Virus record (IMG/VR): IMGVR_UViG_3300035698_035458
Coordinates: 1 to 34,183 of that record
Source of the DNA: a virus
Direction: 5' to 3' (one strand)
Length of the DNA: 34,183 nt
Part shown: positions 7,799 through 14,342 of the stretch, in pieces
Position numbering within the stretch: position 1 is the first letter of the stretch
Layout: each line of letters opens with the position of its first letter
Position numbers and translations under genes: made by a program
Notes under the pieces: model-generated
Told to the model about the DNA's origin: nothing
What the model saw: the letters and a program-made list of their open reading frames with translations, nothing else
Database searches by the model: none

Positions 7799-7800
7799 AA

Positions 7801-9030
7801 TTACACCCCCCTTGAATCTATGATGCTGTTAATCTCTGCCATGATTGATTTTGCGTCTTCTGCCGTGGGGTTTTCATCGGCGGGATCGAGGTCAAGTCTT
7901 TCGCAGGCAGTTTCGTATTCTTCGGGGAACTGTTCTTTAGTTGCGTTGAGATTGCTGAAGAGGTTTTTGTCGTCAGCCGACATATCCTTGCCGGAGGCAT
8001 CTGTTTTTGGTTCCTCTTTGCTGTTGTTGTTTTCTGGCGTCACATCAATAACATCGTCTGCAGTAGCTTCATCTTCCTGCTGGGCCTCTACCGCATCTTC
8101 CTCACCGACAAATTCTTTGCCAGCCTGCAGTTCTATTTGCGGGAGATCCTCAAAGTCCTTACCCCCACCATCTACAATATGCGTAACCCTATCCTGAAGA
8201 CCTATGTATTGAGTAGAATCCCACTTAATAATATTGCCTGAAGTCGGACGCCAGCACAAAACGGTCAATCTCCAATCCGGGCCAGGTGCCTTTTGGAGTG
8301 CGGAAAGGTGCTTGAAGGCGTTTCGTCGTGCGAATGTCTGCGCGAAGTCAATGGCCTTCTTTTCCCTGTTGATGATCTGTGAATACCACTGGAGGGCTTC
8401 ATCGTGGGCAGTGTTAATCCATAGGTTTGTTGCTTCATCAAAGACATATTTTGCCCATGTACGCCCATCTGTATCGTCTGGAATCATCTCGATTGGCAAT
8501 AGTTTAAATGCTTGAGGGAACTTTTTGGCCTTTGCAAGCAGGTCGATCATTCGGTAAGAAGGCGTATCAAACATTGTTGTCCAGTCAGCAACCATGGGGA
8601 TTCCTTTTGAGCTAAACCTGAAAGCTATTGCACGGGCATAAATAGTCTTTACCCGCCCATTGTTGGCATCCCGCACGACGTAGGGGTTCATTTTCATTAC
8701 ACCATCTACGAGAACATTCTTGGGGAATACCGCCGTTGCGCCAACCCCCTCCGCCCAATGCTCATAACCTTGCGCCGACAGAACATAAGGGCCAGTAGGC
8801 ACGGGCTGAATAAGCGTCCCTTCCTTTTCTGAAAGGTGAAGAAGTTGTTTAAATGCCCGGATTTCACCGCTTGCGTCTCTGAGGGCAAAGGCCTCGTTGG
8901 TTCCGAGCGCGACGACATCATTAACGACAAACGGGTAGAGTATCGCTGCTTCTTCGGGACATTTCTTTTTTACAATTTCCAACACTTCCATCGGTGTTAA
9001 TTTAACTGCTTCTTGTTTTTGTGTTGCCAT
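7801..9030 (-). CDS. Possible single-strand annealing (RecT-like) protein
   Basis: About 409 residues from the ATG at 9030, which has AGGAG eight bases upstream. A GTG at 9039 is directly adjoining that site and less likely. Residues 1-285 form a folded domain with YARAIAFRFSSKGIPMVADW, a helix with FPQAFKLLPIEM and a later AQTFARRNAFKHL. These resemble the general layout of RecT/Erf annealing proteins but do not prove it. The C-terminal third is acidic and low-complexity (DAVEAQQEDEATADDVIDV), followed by a small helical end. It starts the recombination cluster with the ATPase and helicase, which is the best argument for an annealing or DNA-repair role. Another early DNA-binding role is possible. 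Confidence 0.6.
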   Translation of the reverse strand: MATQKQEAVKLTPMEVLEIVKKKCPEEAAILYPFVVNDVVALGTNEAFALRDASGEIRAFKQLLHLSEKEGTLIQPVPTGPYVLSAQGYEHWAEGVGATAVFPKNVLVDGVMKMNPYVVRDANNGRVKTIYARAIAFRFSSKGIPMVADWTTMFDTPSYRMIDLLAKAKKFPQAFKLLPIEMIPDDTDGRTWAKYVFDEATNLWINTAHDEALQWYSQIINREKKAIDFAQTFARRNAFKHLSALQKAPGPDWRLTVLCWRPTSGNIIKWDSTQYIGLQDRVTHIVDGGGKDFEDLPQIELQAGKEFVGEEDAVEAQQEDEATADDVIDVTPENNNSKEEPKTDASGKDMSADDKNLFSNLNATKEQFPEEYETACERLDLDPADENPTAEDAKSIMAEINSIIDSRGV

Positions 9031-9048
9031 ATCTTTCACTCCTTTCCT

Positions 9049-9174
9049 TTATATAAGTATTTTAATGACTGCCAGGCCGACTACCAATACCAAAACAATC
9101 GCCGACCAGAATTTGAGTTCACTTTTCCGATATTCTTTTGTCGCTCTTAAATATGGTATGGATTCGTTTTTCAT
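9049..9174 (-). CDS. Small single-pass membrane protein
   Basis: A 41-residue gene. The N-terminal 20 residues are charged and the C-terminus is one membrane helix (FWSAIVLVLVVGLAVIKILI). The ATG overlaps the stop codon of the upstream gene (TAATG) and has GGAGG at the right distance. The stop lies just before the ribosome-binding site of the downstream gene. Start signal, overlap and hydrophobic profile together support it. Its role is unknown. Confidence 0.72.
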   Translation of the reverse strand: MKNESIPYLRATKEYRKSELKFWSAIVLVLVVGLAVIKILI

Positions 9175-9485
9175 TATGCTTCCTCCGTGTATCGTGGCGA
9201 AAGACCATGTAATTTAATTTGCTTATCAATAGCTTTTTGCAAGACATCTTTCCCCCTCTTTGCAAGGTTGCTCTCCGCTCTTAATGTTGCGAGATTTAAA
9301 GACTCTCCACTATGGCCGATGCTCATGCCCGTTCTTGCCTCGCAAACATGATAATCGCTGGTTTGCGTGTTGAGATAATGAAAAAAGTCAAAACCTTCAA
9401 AACCTGAGAAGGTTATCTTTTCTCCGTGAACCTCAACAAGTCTTGGGTCTTCATCGGGATTTTTTTGTAATGCGTAATGTTTCAT
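9174..9485 (-). CDS. Phage protein, unknown function
   Basis: A 103-residue soluble protein. The N-terminal strands (LVEVHGEKITFSGFEGFDFF) lead to a central VCEARTGMSIGHSGESLNLA, then a helical lysine-rich part (LAKRGKDVLQKAIDKQIKLHG). The ATG overlaps the preceding stop (ATGA) with GGGGGAATTG upstream. The combination CEARTGMSI..G.S...A...A looks like a conserved small early-phage protein, but I know of no function. Confidence 0.7.
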   Translation of the reverse strand: MKHYALQKNPDEDPRLVEVHGEKITFSGFEGFDFFHYLNTQTSDYHVCEARTGMSIGHSGESLNLATLRAESNLAKRGKDVLQKAIDKQIKLHGLSPRYTEEA

Positions 9486-9814
9486 CTAAACAATTCCCCC
9501 TGTTCATATCTCATGTCCCTTAAAATCTCCCTCGAATCCCTGTGTCTACCCTCTGGAAGCTCAACGTGAAGTGGTGGTAGTGGTGGCGGGTCGTATTTGA
9601 GGCGATACTCATTGAGGCCGTTACCGAGAGGCCTAAAAACGATCTTGAATCCGAGCGATTCAACCTTTTCCCGGATGTCGGATATTCGGCTCGTATATTT
9701 CAGGATACCCATTTTAATAATATTAGTGTTTGTAATTGGTCCATTGCTTAACCGCTCAAGTAGTCGGTGGTTCTGTGATCCGTAAGTAAATGTATTTAAA
9801 GGAGTGGGTTTCAT
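9482..9814 (-). CDS. Winged-helix protein, probable DNA binding
   Basis: A 110-residue protein. Residues about 15-70 read as a winged helix: HRLLERLSNGPITNTNIIKM forms the first helices, then YTSRISDIREKVESLGFKIV is the recognition helix and the start of the wing, and EYRLKY is the last strand. Phage and plasmid proteins of this kind bind DNA. The C-terminus is proline-rich, then charged. The gene overlaps both neighbours by ATGA-type junctions, which places it firmly in the leftward operon. Confidence 0.72.
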   Translation of the reverse strand: MKPTPLNTFTYGSQNHRLLERLSNGPITNTNIIKMGILKYTSRISDIREKVESLGFKIVFRPLGNGLNEYRLKYDPPPLPPLHVELPEGRHRDSREILRDMRYEQGELFR

Positions 9815-10026
9815 AATCCAAAACTTTTCGCTAACTTTTCAGCACTTCCTACTCCATCATGTTCGACACACTGCCTACAAAGTTCAACTTCATTTACAAA
9901 CTCTCTTTTTGACAACCCATCAAGTGTCGAGTTAGCAAGTCTCATATACGCCTCTATGTGTCTCGGATCATATTTGCCAACATAACCCGCCTTTGCCAGC
10001 GTAGTTCGCATTCTGCTTTTATACAT
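9811..10026 (-). CDS. Small conserved-type phage protein, unknown
   Basis: The start at 10026 (MYKSRMRTTLAKAGYVGKYD) has a very strong site, AAAGGAGGAAGCC, before the ATG. The longer frame to 10077 does not, so the protein has 71 residues. It is helical, with DPRHIEAYMRLANSTLDGLS and a C-terminal part with two cysteines (LCRQC). I recognise this pattern from small phage early proteins but not a function. It is followed by the winged-helix gene with an ATGA overlap. Confidence 0.75.
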   Translation of the reverse strand: MYKSRMRTTLAKAGYVGKYDPRHIEAYMRLANSTLDGLSKREFVNEVELCRQCVEHDGVGSAEKLAKSFGL

Positions 10027-10374
10027 GGCTTCCTCCTTTATAGTGGGAGTTGACCTGAGTTTAAGGCATAAAGACAAGCCAGCCCCCTACTTATTACTAC
10101 ACTCTATCCGCTCGCTTTTTAAAATAGGAAGCGTAACCATCTTGTGTGGCGAGAGGTGGGACAAGGAGAGTGTTAACTTATTTCGGCATCTTTCTAAATT
10201 TAACACGGAGGCGTATCAAACTGGAACATGTAGCCAGTGCCGCTACCCCAATATAGCCCTGTCAAATTCCGCCTTTCTCGCCGTGATTGTTAATGGGGGA
10301 GGCAGGATTGATTACCTGCAAAGTGGTACTCAGCGTTTATCCATGGTTTAATAACTGAGCGGTAACAGCACGAC
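10027..10374. other. Gene-free stretch in the leftward arm
   Basis: About 350 bases between the 10375-10545 gene and the strongly initiated gene at 10026. Frames in both directions are broken or lack start signals. A plus-strand frame at 10025-10351 has no ribosome-binding site and opposes all neighbours, so I treat it as chance. I see no clear hairpin terminator or consensus promoter. The stretch may be an untranslated leader or an antitermination region. Confidence 0.4.
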
Positions 10375-10545
10375 TTAGTTCCTTCGGTTAGTCCACCACG
10401 TCTGTACTTCGTAGCCATTGTTTCCAGATGCGTCTAATTCCGCCACTCCCCCAAATTTTAAAAGAACATTACCTTTTTCGGCTTCCCTGCTGTCCCAGGT
10501 CGTGTTGAACTCTGCGATCAGCTCTCCAGCCTGCCGTCTGTCCAT
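10375..10545 (-). CDS. Small protein, first gene after the leftward promoter
   Basis: A 56-residue frame starting MDRRQAGELIAEFNTTWDSR and ending in EVQTWWTNRRN. AAGAGG lies about five bases before the ATG. It is the first gene about 85 bases downstream of the consensus leftward promoter at 10638-10666, the position of early regulators in lambdoid phages. I do not recognise the sequence and see no helix-turn-helix or metal motif. Overlapping frames on the same strand exist, but this one has the best start signal and a balanced composition. Confidence 0.5.
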   Translation of the reverse strand: MDRRQAGELIAEFNTTWDSREAEKGNVLLKFGGVAELDASGNNGYEVQTWWTNRRN

Positions 10546-10637
10546 TGGTGCCTCTTGCGGATGCAATCTCGGTTGCCATCTCGCCTTGGGTACCGGCCAG
10601 CGAACAGGTTAGATTTGGGAATTTGTCTTGTGGTGGT

Positions 10638-10666
10638 ATGATACACAGGTCGTGTATGCTTGTCAA
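10638..10666 (-). promoter_or_regulatory. Leftward early promoter (PL-like)
   Basis: On the minus strand the -35 box is TTGACA (10666-10661) and the -10 box is TATCAT (10643-10638), separated by exactly 17 bp. This is a near-consensus sigma-70 type promoter pointing toward the recombination and integrase genes. The last spacer bases, the -10 box and the following ACCACC match the rightward promoter at 12647-12675 over 16 bp, apart from one T/C difference. The plus-strand T/G-rich stretch at 10700-10850 to its right holds no convincing gene. Confidence 0.8.
10641..10657. promoter_or_regulatory. Palindromic operator in the promoter spacer
   Basis: ATACAC, five bases (AGGTC), then GTGTAT: a perfect 6+6 inverted repeat lying between the -35 box and partly over the -10 box of the leftward promoter. 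A dimeric repressor bound here would block RNA polymerase. The CI-like protein at 12153-12653 is the obvious candidate, with the Cro-like protein as second candidate (inference). Confidence 0.6.
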
Positions 10667-10854
10667 GTAAAGATATTAGTTTTGTGTACTCACTGGTCAC
10701 AACATGGTATGCTGGTGAAAAATTGGATGGGGGTGATTATGGAGTTTTGGGGATTAATTGATGGGGGGTGGGCTTTATTGTGTTGTTGTTGTCGTCGTTG
10801 TGGCGTTGCCGGTGGTGTGGAAGACGTACACGATCCCTTGTTTTGTTAAAAAGA

Positions 10855-11274
10855 TTATTCTTTACACACATGCCATGTGCCGGAGCAGTTGTTTATGGTT
10901 CTCCATTTCCCACTGCCGGAATCGCCTGAGAGTTCCCCTTTCATAATAACGACCGTGTTCCCGCCAGTAATCATTTCCGTAAATACCCTGCCGTCATTCT
11001 TTACAAAGCCTGTTATTTTATAAACATATCCTTTTGTGTCGATTGCCTTACCAGTCACTTTTGAATTTAATATTTTCACCCTGATTGTTGCTGTTCTGCA
11101 GCGAGTGCCTTTTTTGCTATATTGAGTATTGGGTGTTGTTCTGCCAGTGTAAGTACCGTCATATGACGTAAATTCTTTTGGTGGTAGGTCTCGGGCATTA
11201 TGCTTTGGGTGATGGGAAAGCACGCAAGCACATAAAAATACGCACATCGACAATATCCATAAAGGGTTTTTCAT
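10855..11274 (-). CDS. Small lipoprotein, third gene of the cI-linked cassette
   Basis: About 139 residues from the ATG at 11274. The N-terminus MKNPLWILSMCVFLCACVLS is a lipoprotein-type signal with possible lipobox cysteines (FLCAC). The mature part is strand-rich with several Gly-Thr turns (SYDGTYTGRTTP, GYVYKITGFVKNDGRVF) and cysteines that could pair (TINNCSGTWHVC), suggesting a small beta-barrel or beta-sandwich fold in the periplasm. It is the last of three exported proteins following the repressor gene on the same strand. A role in lysogenic conversion or exclusion of related phages is inference from that position. Confidence 0.7.
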   Translation of the reverse strand: MKNPLWILSMCVFLCACVLSHHPKHNARDLPPKEFTSYDGTYTGRTTPNTQYSKKGTRCRTATIRVKILNSKVTGKAIDTKGYVYKITGFVKNDGRVFTEMITGGNTVVIMKGELSGDSGSGKWRTINNCSGTWHVCKE

Positions 11275-11295
11275 GTTGGATTTCCCTTCTTCCAC

Positions 11296-11748
11296 CTATC
11301 CCTTGATGATGGTCTTATAAATTATCATTACAGCGTCAAAACCTGCAGGGCAGGCAAACTGCTTTCTCATTTCCATGGGACGCGTTAAGTCCATGCTCGG
11401 CATGAAGCTTATATAGTCGGTGACGACATAATTCTCGTTCAGTTTTTTTAATAACATTAAAGCAAAATGGCACTGGTCGATTTCCGTGAACAAGCCCGAC
11501 CACTTATATTTGACAACGCCTTTCATCTGGTAGGTTTCCGGGGTGTCGGCATCAACCTTCTTTATGGTAAACGCAAAATCGTAATATTTTGTTTTAATAA
11601 CATATTCATGGTTGCTCTCCATGTAGTAATAGAGGCGGATATGAGGGTTAAAGCCGCTTACCTGTCTGCCGATATAGGGCTTGTAGCACGAGGCAGATGT
11701 GAGCAGCAGGAAAAGAATGAAAATAAAAACAATGGCACGCTTAGTCAT
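11296..11748 (-). CDS. Lipoprotein, second gene of the cI-linked cassette
   Basis: A 150-residue protein. The signal peptide MTKRAIVFIFILFLLLTSAS is followed by a cysteine (lipobox LTSASC at about 17-21), typical of a lipoprotein. The mature part has many aromatic residues (IRLYYYMESN, IKTKYYDFAF) and alternating strands. It starts after GAGGATCACA, and its ATG overlaps the stop of the preceding gene (ATGA). No catalytic motif is visible. Confidence 0.72.
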   Translation of the reverse strand: MTKRAIVFIFILFLLLTSASCYKPYIGRQVSGFNPHIRLYYYMESNHEYVIKTKYYDFAFTIKKVDADTPETYQMKGVVKYKWSGLFTEIDQCHFALMLLKKLNENYVVTDYISFMPSMDLTRPMEMRKQFACPAGFDAVMIIYKTIIKG

Positions 11749-12149
11749 TGTGATCCTCGAGCTTTCTCCAACTCTACATGAGCCTGTTTAAGTTCCGCCT
11801 TTTCCGAGTCATATAGACCTCTAAATAGCTGACATGTCACCTTTATATCTTCCCATTCACAAGCAAATTCCTGCCTTGCTTCTTCTCTACTCATTCCGGC
11901 CAGGATGTTTTGGCGGACGATAATATTTCTGGTTTGTCTGAGCTTTTTAAGTTCAAGGTTACAGGCCGTTACCTGCTTCCTATAAAACTCGACCATTTCT
12001 TCCCTTCTCGCTGTTTCTTCCCCCCAATATTTTACGGGGGAAATGGCCTTTTTTATAAAATCAAACGCAAGGCCTTCATGGATATATTGTTGTATGCTGA
12101 ACAACATCACCAATAATGCCACCAAGCCGATCGATTTAAAACGCGACAT
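11745..12149 (-). CDS. Signal-anchored coiled-coil protein, first gene after cI
   Basis: A 134-residue protein. Residues 5-20 are a hydrophobic segment (IGLVALLVMLFSIQQY) serving as signal peptide or membrane anchor. The rest is helical and highly charged, with long coiled-coil stretches (EEMVEFYRKQVTACNLELKK; SEKAELKQAHVELEKA) and three cysteines. Its ATG is four bases after the stop codon of the repressor gene and it overlaps the following lipoprotein gene. Transcription from the cI promoter would therefore express it in the lysogen. The specific function is unknown. Confidence 0.7.
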   Translation of the reverse strand: MSRFKSIGLVALLVMLFSIQQYIHEGLAFDFIKKAISPVKYWGEETARREEMVEFYRKQVTACNLELKKLRQTRNIIVRQNILAGMSREEARQEFACEWEDIKVTCQLFRGLYDSEKAELKQAHVELEKARGSQ

Positions 12150-12152
12150 AAA

Positions 12153-12653
12153 TCAAATTACCTTCTTTTTTGTACCGGTGGCAAATTCCTCTTTTTTGAC
12201 ACCGGACTGACAGTCCGTGGAGTTTATCGCTTCCAGGTGGCTCACCCTACCCCTAAGCTCACCCACCTCTTTCTTTAGCTCCTTATTGTCTTTTTCCCTA
12301 CAAATCGCTTCCTTAAACGCCTCCAGGTTCGCGAGCAGGGCAGGGACGACAACCTTATCCTTAGATTCCAGGATTCCCCTTACCGCTTGCATCGCTTGTG
12401 TGGTGGCGGGGTCTGCGGTTTTGGTATGTGTGGGCTCTTTGCCGGTGAGTAGCCAGTCAAGAGAAACGCACCTTTCAACAGAAAAGATAAATAGTTCGTT
12501 CCATGGTATTGCGTTTCTGGTTTTCCAATTAGAACATGTATTTGCCCCCGTAGAAAGAGATTTGGCGATATCTACATTTTTTTGAGAGCCTATTACCGTC
12601 CCGACGCGATTAAGGATAGTCTTTGTATTAAGTTTGTGAATATTACTTGACAT
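12153..12653 (-). CDS. CI-like phage repressor without peptidase domain
   Basis: A DNA-binding repressor expected to hold the lytic promoters shut. I choose the ATG at 12653 (166 residues, MSSNIHKLNTKTILNRVG). A longer frame would run through the opposite promoter. Residues about 12-75 match the pattern of the CI-repressor helix-turn-helix family: NRVGTVIGSQKNVDIAKSLS, then the helix with TCSNWKTRNAIPWNELFIFS and SLDWLLTG. The C-terminal part is a charged coiled coil (KDNKELKKEVGELRGRVSHL), probably for oligomerization. There is no S24/LexA-type serine protease, so induction by self-cleavage is not expected. There is no ribosome-binding site before the ATG. A TTAATA box ends 4 bases before it, suggesting a leaderless mRNA as in lambda cI. 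Confidence 0.8.
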   Translation of the reverse strand: MSSNIHKLNTKTILNRVGTVIGSQKNVDIAKSLSTGANTCSNWKTRNAIPWNELFIFSVERCVSLDWLLTGKEPTHTKTADPATTQAMQAVRGILESKDKVVVPALLANLEAFKEAICREKDNKELKKEVGELRGRVSHLEAINSTDCQSGVKKEEFATGTKKKVI

Positions 12654-12675
12654 AAATATTAACAGTGTGTACCAT
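12647..12675 (+). promoter_or_regulatory. Rightward early promoter (PR-like), leaderless
   Basis: The -35 box is TTGACA (12647-12652), then 17 bp, then the -10 box TACCAT (12670-12675). Transcription would begin near 12682-12683, exactly at the ATG of the Cro-like gene, which has no ribosome-binding site. The -35 box overlaps the first codon of the repressor gene on the other strand. The sequence TGTGTAYCATACCACC across the -10 region is shared with the leftward promoter, a likely common operator element. Confidence 0.75.
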
Positions 12676-12682
12676 ACCACCC

Positions 12683-12916
12683 ATGCAGATAGAAACATTA
12701 CGCAAAGAGTGTAAAAAGTTAATGGTTGACCTCGATCTCGACAGCAGGGGTTCTGTAAAGTTTCTTTCCCAGGAATTGCAGGTCAACCCTAAATCCCTCA
12801 ACATGGCCTTGTCCGGTTATCGAACAGGGAAAGCCTCCGAGGATTATTTGTTGCAATTACAAAAACATCTTCAGGAGCTTTTATATCCGAACGCGGAAGG
12901 GAGCAGTCCTTTATAG
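12683..12916 (+). CDS. Cro-like helix-turn-helix regulator
   Basis: A 77-residue protein that starts rightward transcription, divergent from the CI-like gene with only 29 bp between the two start codons. Residues about 22-50 form a helix-turn-helix: RGSVKFLSQELQVNPKSLNM, then ALSGYRTGKAS as turn and recognition helix. The C-terminal helix (LLQLQKHLQELL) could dimerize. No ribosome-binding site precedes the ATG and the promoter places the transcript start there, so translation is probably leaderless. A GTG further upstream at 12665 would lie inside the promoter. By position and fold it is the Cro counterpart. Confidence 0.75.
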   Translation: MQIETLRKECKKLMVDLDLDSRGSVKFLSQELQVNPKSLNMALSGYRTGKASEDYLLQLQKHLQELLYPNAEGSSPL

Positions 12917-12926
12917 CGCAGGCCAA

Positions 12927-12953
12927 GACAGCGTAAGAACCACGCTTACTGTC
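12927..12953 (+). terminator. Bulged hairpin after the Cro-like gene
   Basis: GACA-GC-GTAAG pairs with CTTAC-TGTC around a 7-base loop, with a two-base bulge, followed by TTTCT. It lies just after the cro-like stop codon, the place of tR1 in lambda. The T tract is poor, so it could be a weak terminator, an antitermination control point or only an mRNA hairpin. Confidence 0.35.
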
Positions 12954-13019
12954 TTTCTGTCTGCTCGTTCCCTGGGGATTGTTCCCCTTCCAATAATTCT
13001 TTAACACAATAAGCTAACC

Positions 13020-13250
13020 ATGGATAGCAATAAAAATCTCATTACATTCACCTTCTTGAAAGCTCAAGGCTACCCACTGCTTAACATTGTAAGCTTTCTG
13101 CTGAAAGCAGAGAAAACGAGCCAAGCTCAAATAGCTAACAGGCTCGGGGTAACACGTCCATATATTTCACAAATCATCACCGGCGACAGAAATTCAGAAA
13201 AAGTTAGAAACCAAATTACCGGCGCCCTTGGATTCGATCCCTGGGCGTAA
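13020..13250 (+). CDS. Small XRE-type helix-turn-helix protein
   Basis: A 76-residue protein. The second half is a classical helix-turn-helix: KTSQAQIANRLGVTRPYISQ is helix 2, turn and recognition helix, followed by IITGDRNSEKVRNQI. The first half is a hydrophobic helical region (LNIVSFLLKAE). It is the second gene of the rightward early transcript, where lambda has cII, so it may control integrase or late expression (inference). No clear ribosome-binding site precedes the ATG, so the exact start is uncertain. Confidence 0.7.
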   Translation: MDSNKNLITFTFLKAQGYPLLNIVSFLLKAEKTSQAQIANRLGVTRPYISQIITGDRNSEKVRNQITGALGFDPWA

Positions 13251-13268
13251 TTTTTTGAGAGGGGAACC

Positions 13269-13472
13269 ATGGCAAAGGAACCGACCGATAATATCACGAT
13301 CACCGTACCGGAAACTCTACTGGAACATATTGACGACTACGCACACCGCAACGATCTGAATCGCTCACAGCTTACTTGCCGGGCTCTCCGCCAATTCCTC
13401 GGGGCTTCACTGGCTAAGAATCCCGACTTTTGGAAAGTATATAACGAAATCACCAACAATGGCAAATTTTAG
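13269..13472 (+). CDS. Ribbon-helix-helix (CopG/Arc-like) regulator
   Basis: A 67-residue protein. The strand NITITVPETLLEHIDDYAHR followed by a helix with NLNRSQLTCRALRQFL-like spacing (here DLNRSQLTCRALRQFL) is the ribbon-helix-helix fold, which binds DNA as a dimer through the paired strands. GAGGGGAACC precedes the ATG. It lies between the helix-turn-helix gene and the VRR-NUC gene. No toxin partner is adjacent, so I treat it as a transcription regulator rather than an antitoxin. Confidence 0.75.
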   Translation: MAKEPTDNITITVPETLLEHIDDYAHRNDLNRSQLTCRALRQFLGASLAKNPDFWKVYNEITNNGKF

Positions 13473-13477
13473 ATATT

Positions 13478-13864
13478 ATGAAAATTTTTAAAAATTATAA
13501 AAATTATCCACTTCTCCCCTATGAGCACATCGAGCAGGTCCAACTCTTCTGTTGGTCCGACTATTTTCCCGAACTAAAAAGAATGCACGCCATACCCAAT
13601 GGCGGGAAACGTAACAAGGTAGTAGCGGCGAAACTTAAAGCCGAAGGAGTAAAGCCTGGCATCCCTGATGTTTTTCTACCAAAGGCACGGGGCGGTTATC
13701 ACGGACTCTACATCGAAATGAAGCGGATCAGGAAGTCATCTACGTCTCAAACTCAAAAGGAAGTTCACGCGGATCTGAGAGCTGAAGGGTATAGGGTGGA
13801 AATCTGCAAGGGATGCCAGGCAGCAATACAGGTTATTGAGGAGTATTTAAAGATTGGAGCGTAG
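13478..13864 (+). CDS. VRR-NUC domain nuclease
   Basis: A 128-residue stand-alone VRR-NUC protein, a PD-(D/E)XK-type fold found in phages and in FAN1. Visible motif parts are E19 with Q20 in the first helix (EHIEQVQLFCW), the NGGKRNKVVAAKLKAEGVKP region, PD at 63-64 in GIPDVFLPKA, and the E80-M-K82 strand (LYIEMKRI), followed by Q91 and the helix KEVHADLRAEGYRV. These are the expected metal and catalytic positions. It may process branched DNA during replication or packaging. The sequence before the ATG is A/T-rich, with no strong ribosome-binding site. Confidence 0.85.
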   Translation: MKIFKNYKNYPLLPYEHIEQVQLFCWSDYFPELKRMHAIPNGGKRNKVVAAKLKAEGVKPGIPDVFLPKARGGYHGLYIEMKRIRKSSTSQTQKEVHADLRAEGYRVEICKGCQAAIQVIEEYLKIGA

Positions 13865-13874
13865 GAGGGAAAAT

Positions 13875-14000
13875 ATGCCGCTACGAAACATGTTGATTAG
13901 AGACGAAATGCACGACCGACCGCACGTCGTTCTCCGGATCCTCTGGAAATTAAGCCTCTGGGGATTCGCGATATATGGAGTTTTAACTTTAGTGAGGTGA
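13875..14000 (+). CDS. Small single-pass membrane protein
   Basis: A 41-residue gene with AGGAGGG and a good distance to the ATG. The first 20 residues are charged (MPLRNMLIRDEMHDRPHVVL). The second half is one hydrophobic segment (ILWKLSLWGFAIYGVLTLV). It ends three bases before the HNH gene start. The function is unknown. Start signal and packing between two real genes are the support. Confidence 0.6.
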   Translation: MPLRNMLIRDEMHDRPHVVLRILWKLSLWGFAIYGVLTLVR

Positions 14001-14003
14001 GGT

Positions 14004-14342
14004 ATGGCAACATACGCAAAAGGCGTGAGGGAGGAAGTTTATAAGAAGTGTAAAGGCCACTGTGCTTATTGTGGTGTGAAGATCCCCTTCCGGCAAATGC
14101 AGATAGACCACGCCCAATCAAAGCTCAGGGGTGGTACGGACGGAACAGACAACTATCTCCCGGCATGTGTTTCATGTAATGCGTCAAAGGCAACGTACAC
14201 CCTTGAGGAGTTTAGGGAAAGGCTTGTGGGGGATGTGGCAAGGCTTCGAAGGGATTCTTCGAAGTTTCGAATATTGGAAAGATTTAAGCTCGTTAAGCCG
14301 TGGAAAAACGAAGTTGTTTTTTATTTTGAGAGGGTGGGGTAA
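14004..14342 (+). CDS. HNH endonuclease
   Basis: A 112-residue HNH nuclease with a zinc-ribbon frame: C20-x-x-C23 (CAYC), then I-D35-H36 (QIDHAQSKLRGGTDGTDNYL), N50, and C55-x-x-C58 (CVSC), followed by N59 and an Ala/Lys helix. DH...N...CxxC is the catalytic ββα-metal pattern. GAGGTGAGGT precedes the ATG. In phages such proteins nick or cut DNA in packaging or replication, or act as homing enzymes. The location upstream of the replication and terminase genes fits either. Confidence 0.87.
   Translation: MATYAKGVREEVYKKCKGHCAYCGVKIPFRQMQIDHAQSKLRGGTDGTDNYLPACVSCNASKATYTLEEFRERLVGDVARLRRDSSKFRILERFKLVKPWKNEVVFYFERVG

Noticed and set aside
4290-9030. A Gabija-like or other known defence system (ATPase plus UvrD helicase)
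   Set aside because: The ATPase part lacks a TOPRIM nuclease domain, the cluster is embedded in a phage early operon next to a possible annealing protein, and the pairing is better explained as phage recombination.
10025-10351. A 108-codon plus-strand frame in the gene-free stretch
   Set aside because: No ribosome-binding site, opposite to both neighbouring genes, start inside the strong start signal of the minus-strand gene, composition not protein-like.
10736-10846. Possible plus-strand small membrane gene with a run of valines or cysteines (two frames)
   Set aside because: The hydrophobic run comes from a GTTGTTGTT-type simple repeat, two frames compete, and it lies opposite to and against the leftward operon. 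It could still be real, but I cannot support it.
12974-12990. Small GGGGA...TCCCC hairpin before the second helix-turn-helix gene
   Set aside because: Short stem and no T run; not enough to call a terminator or operator.
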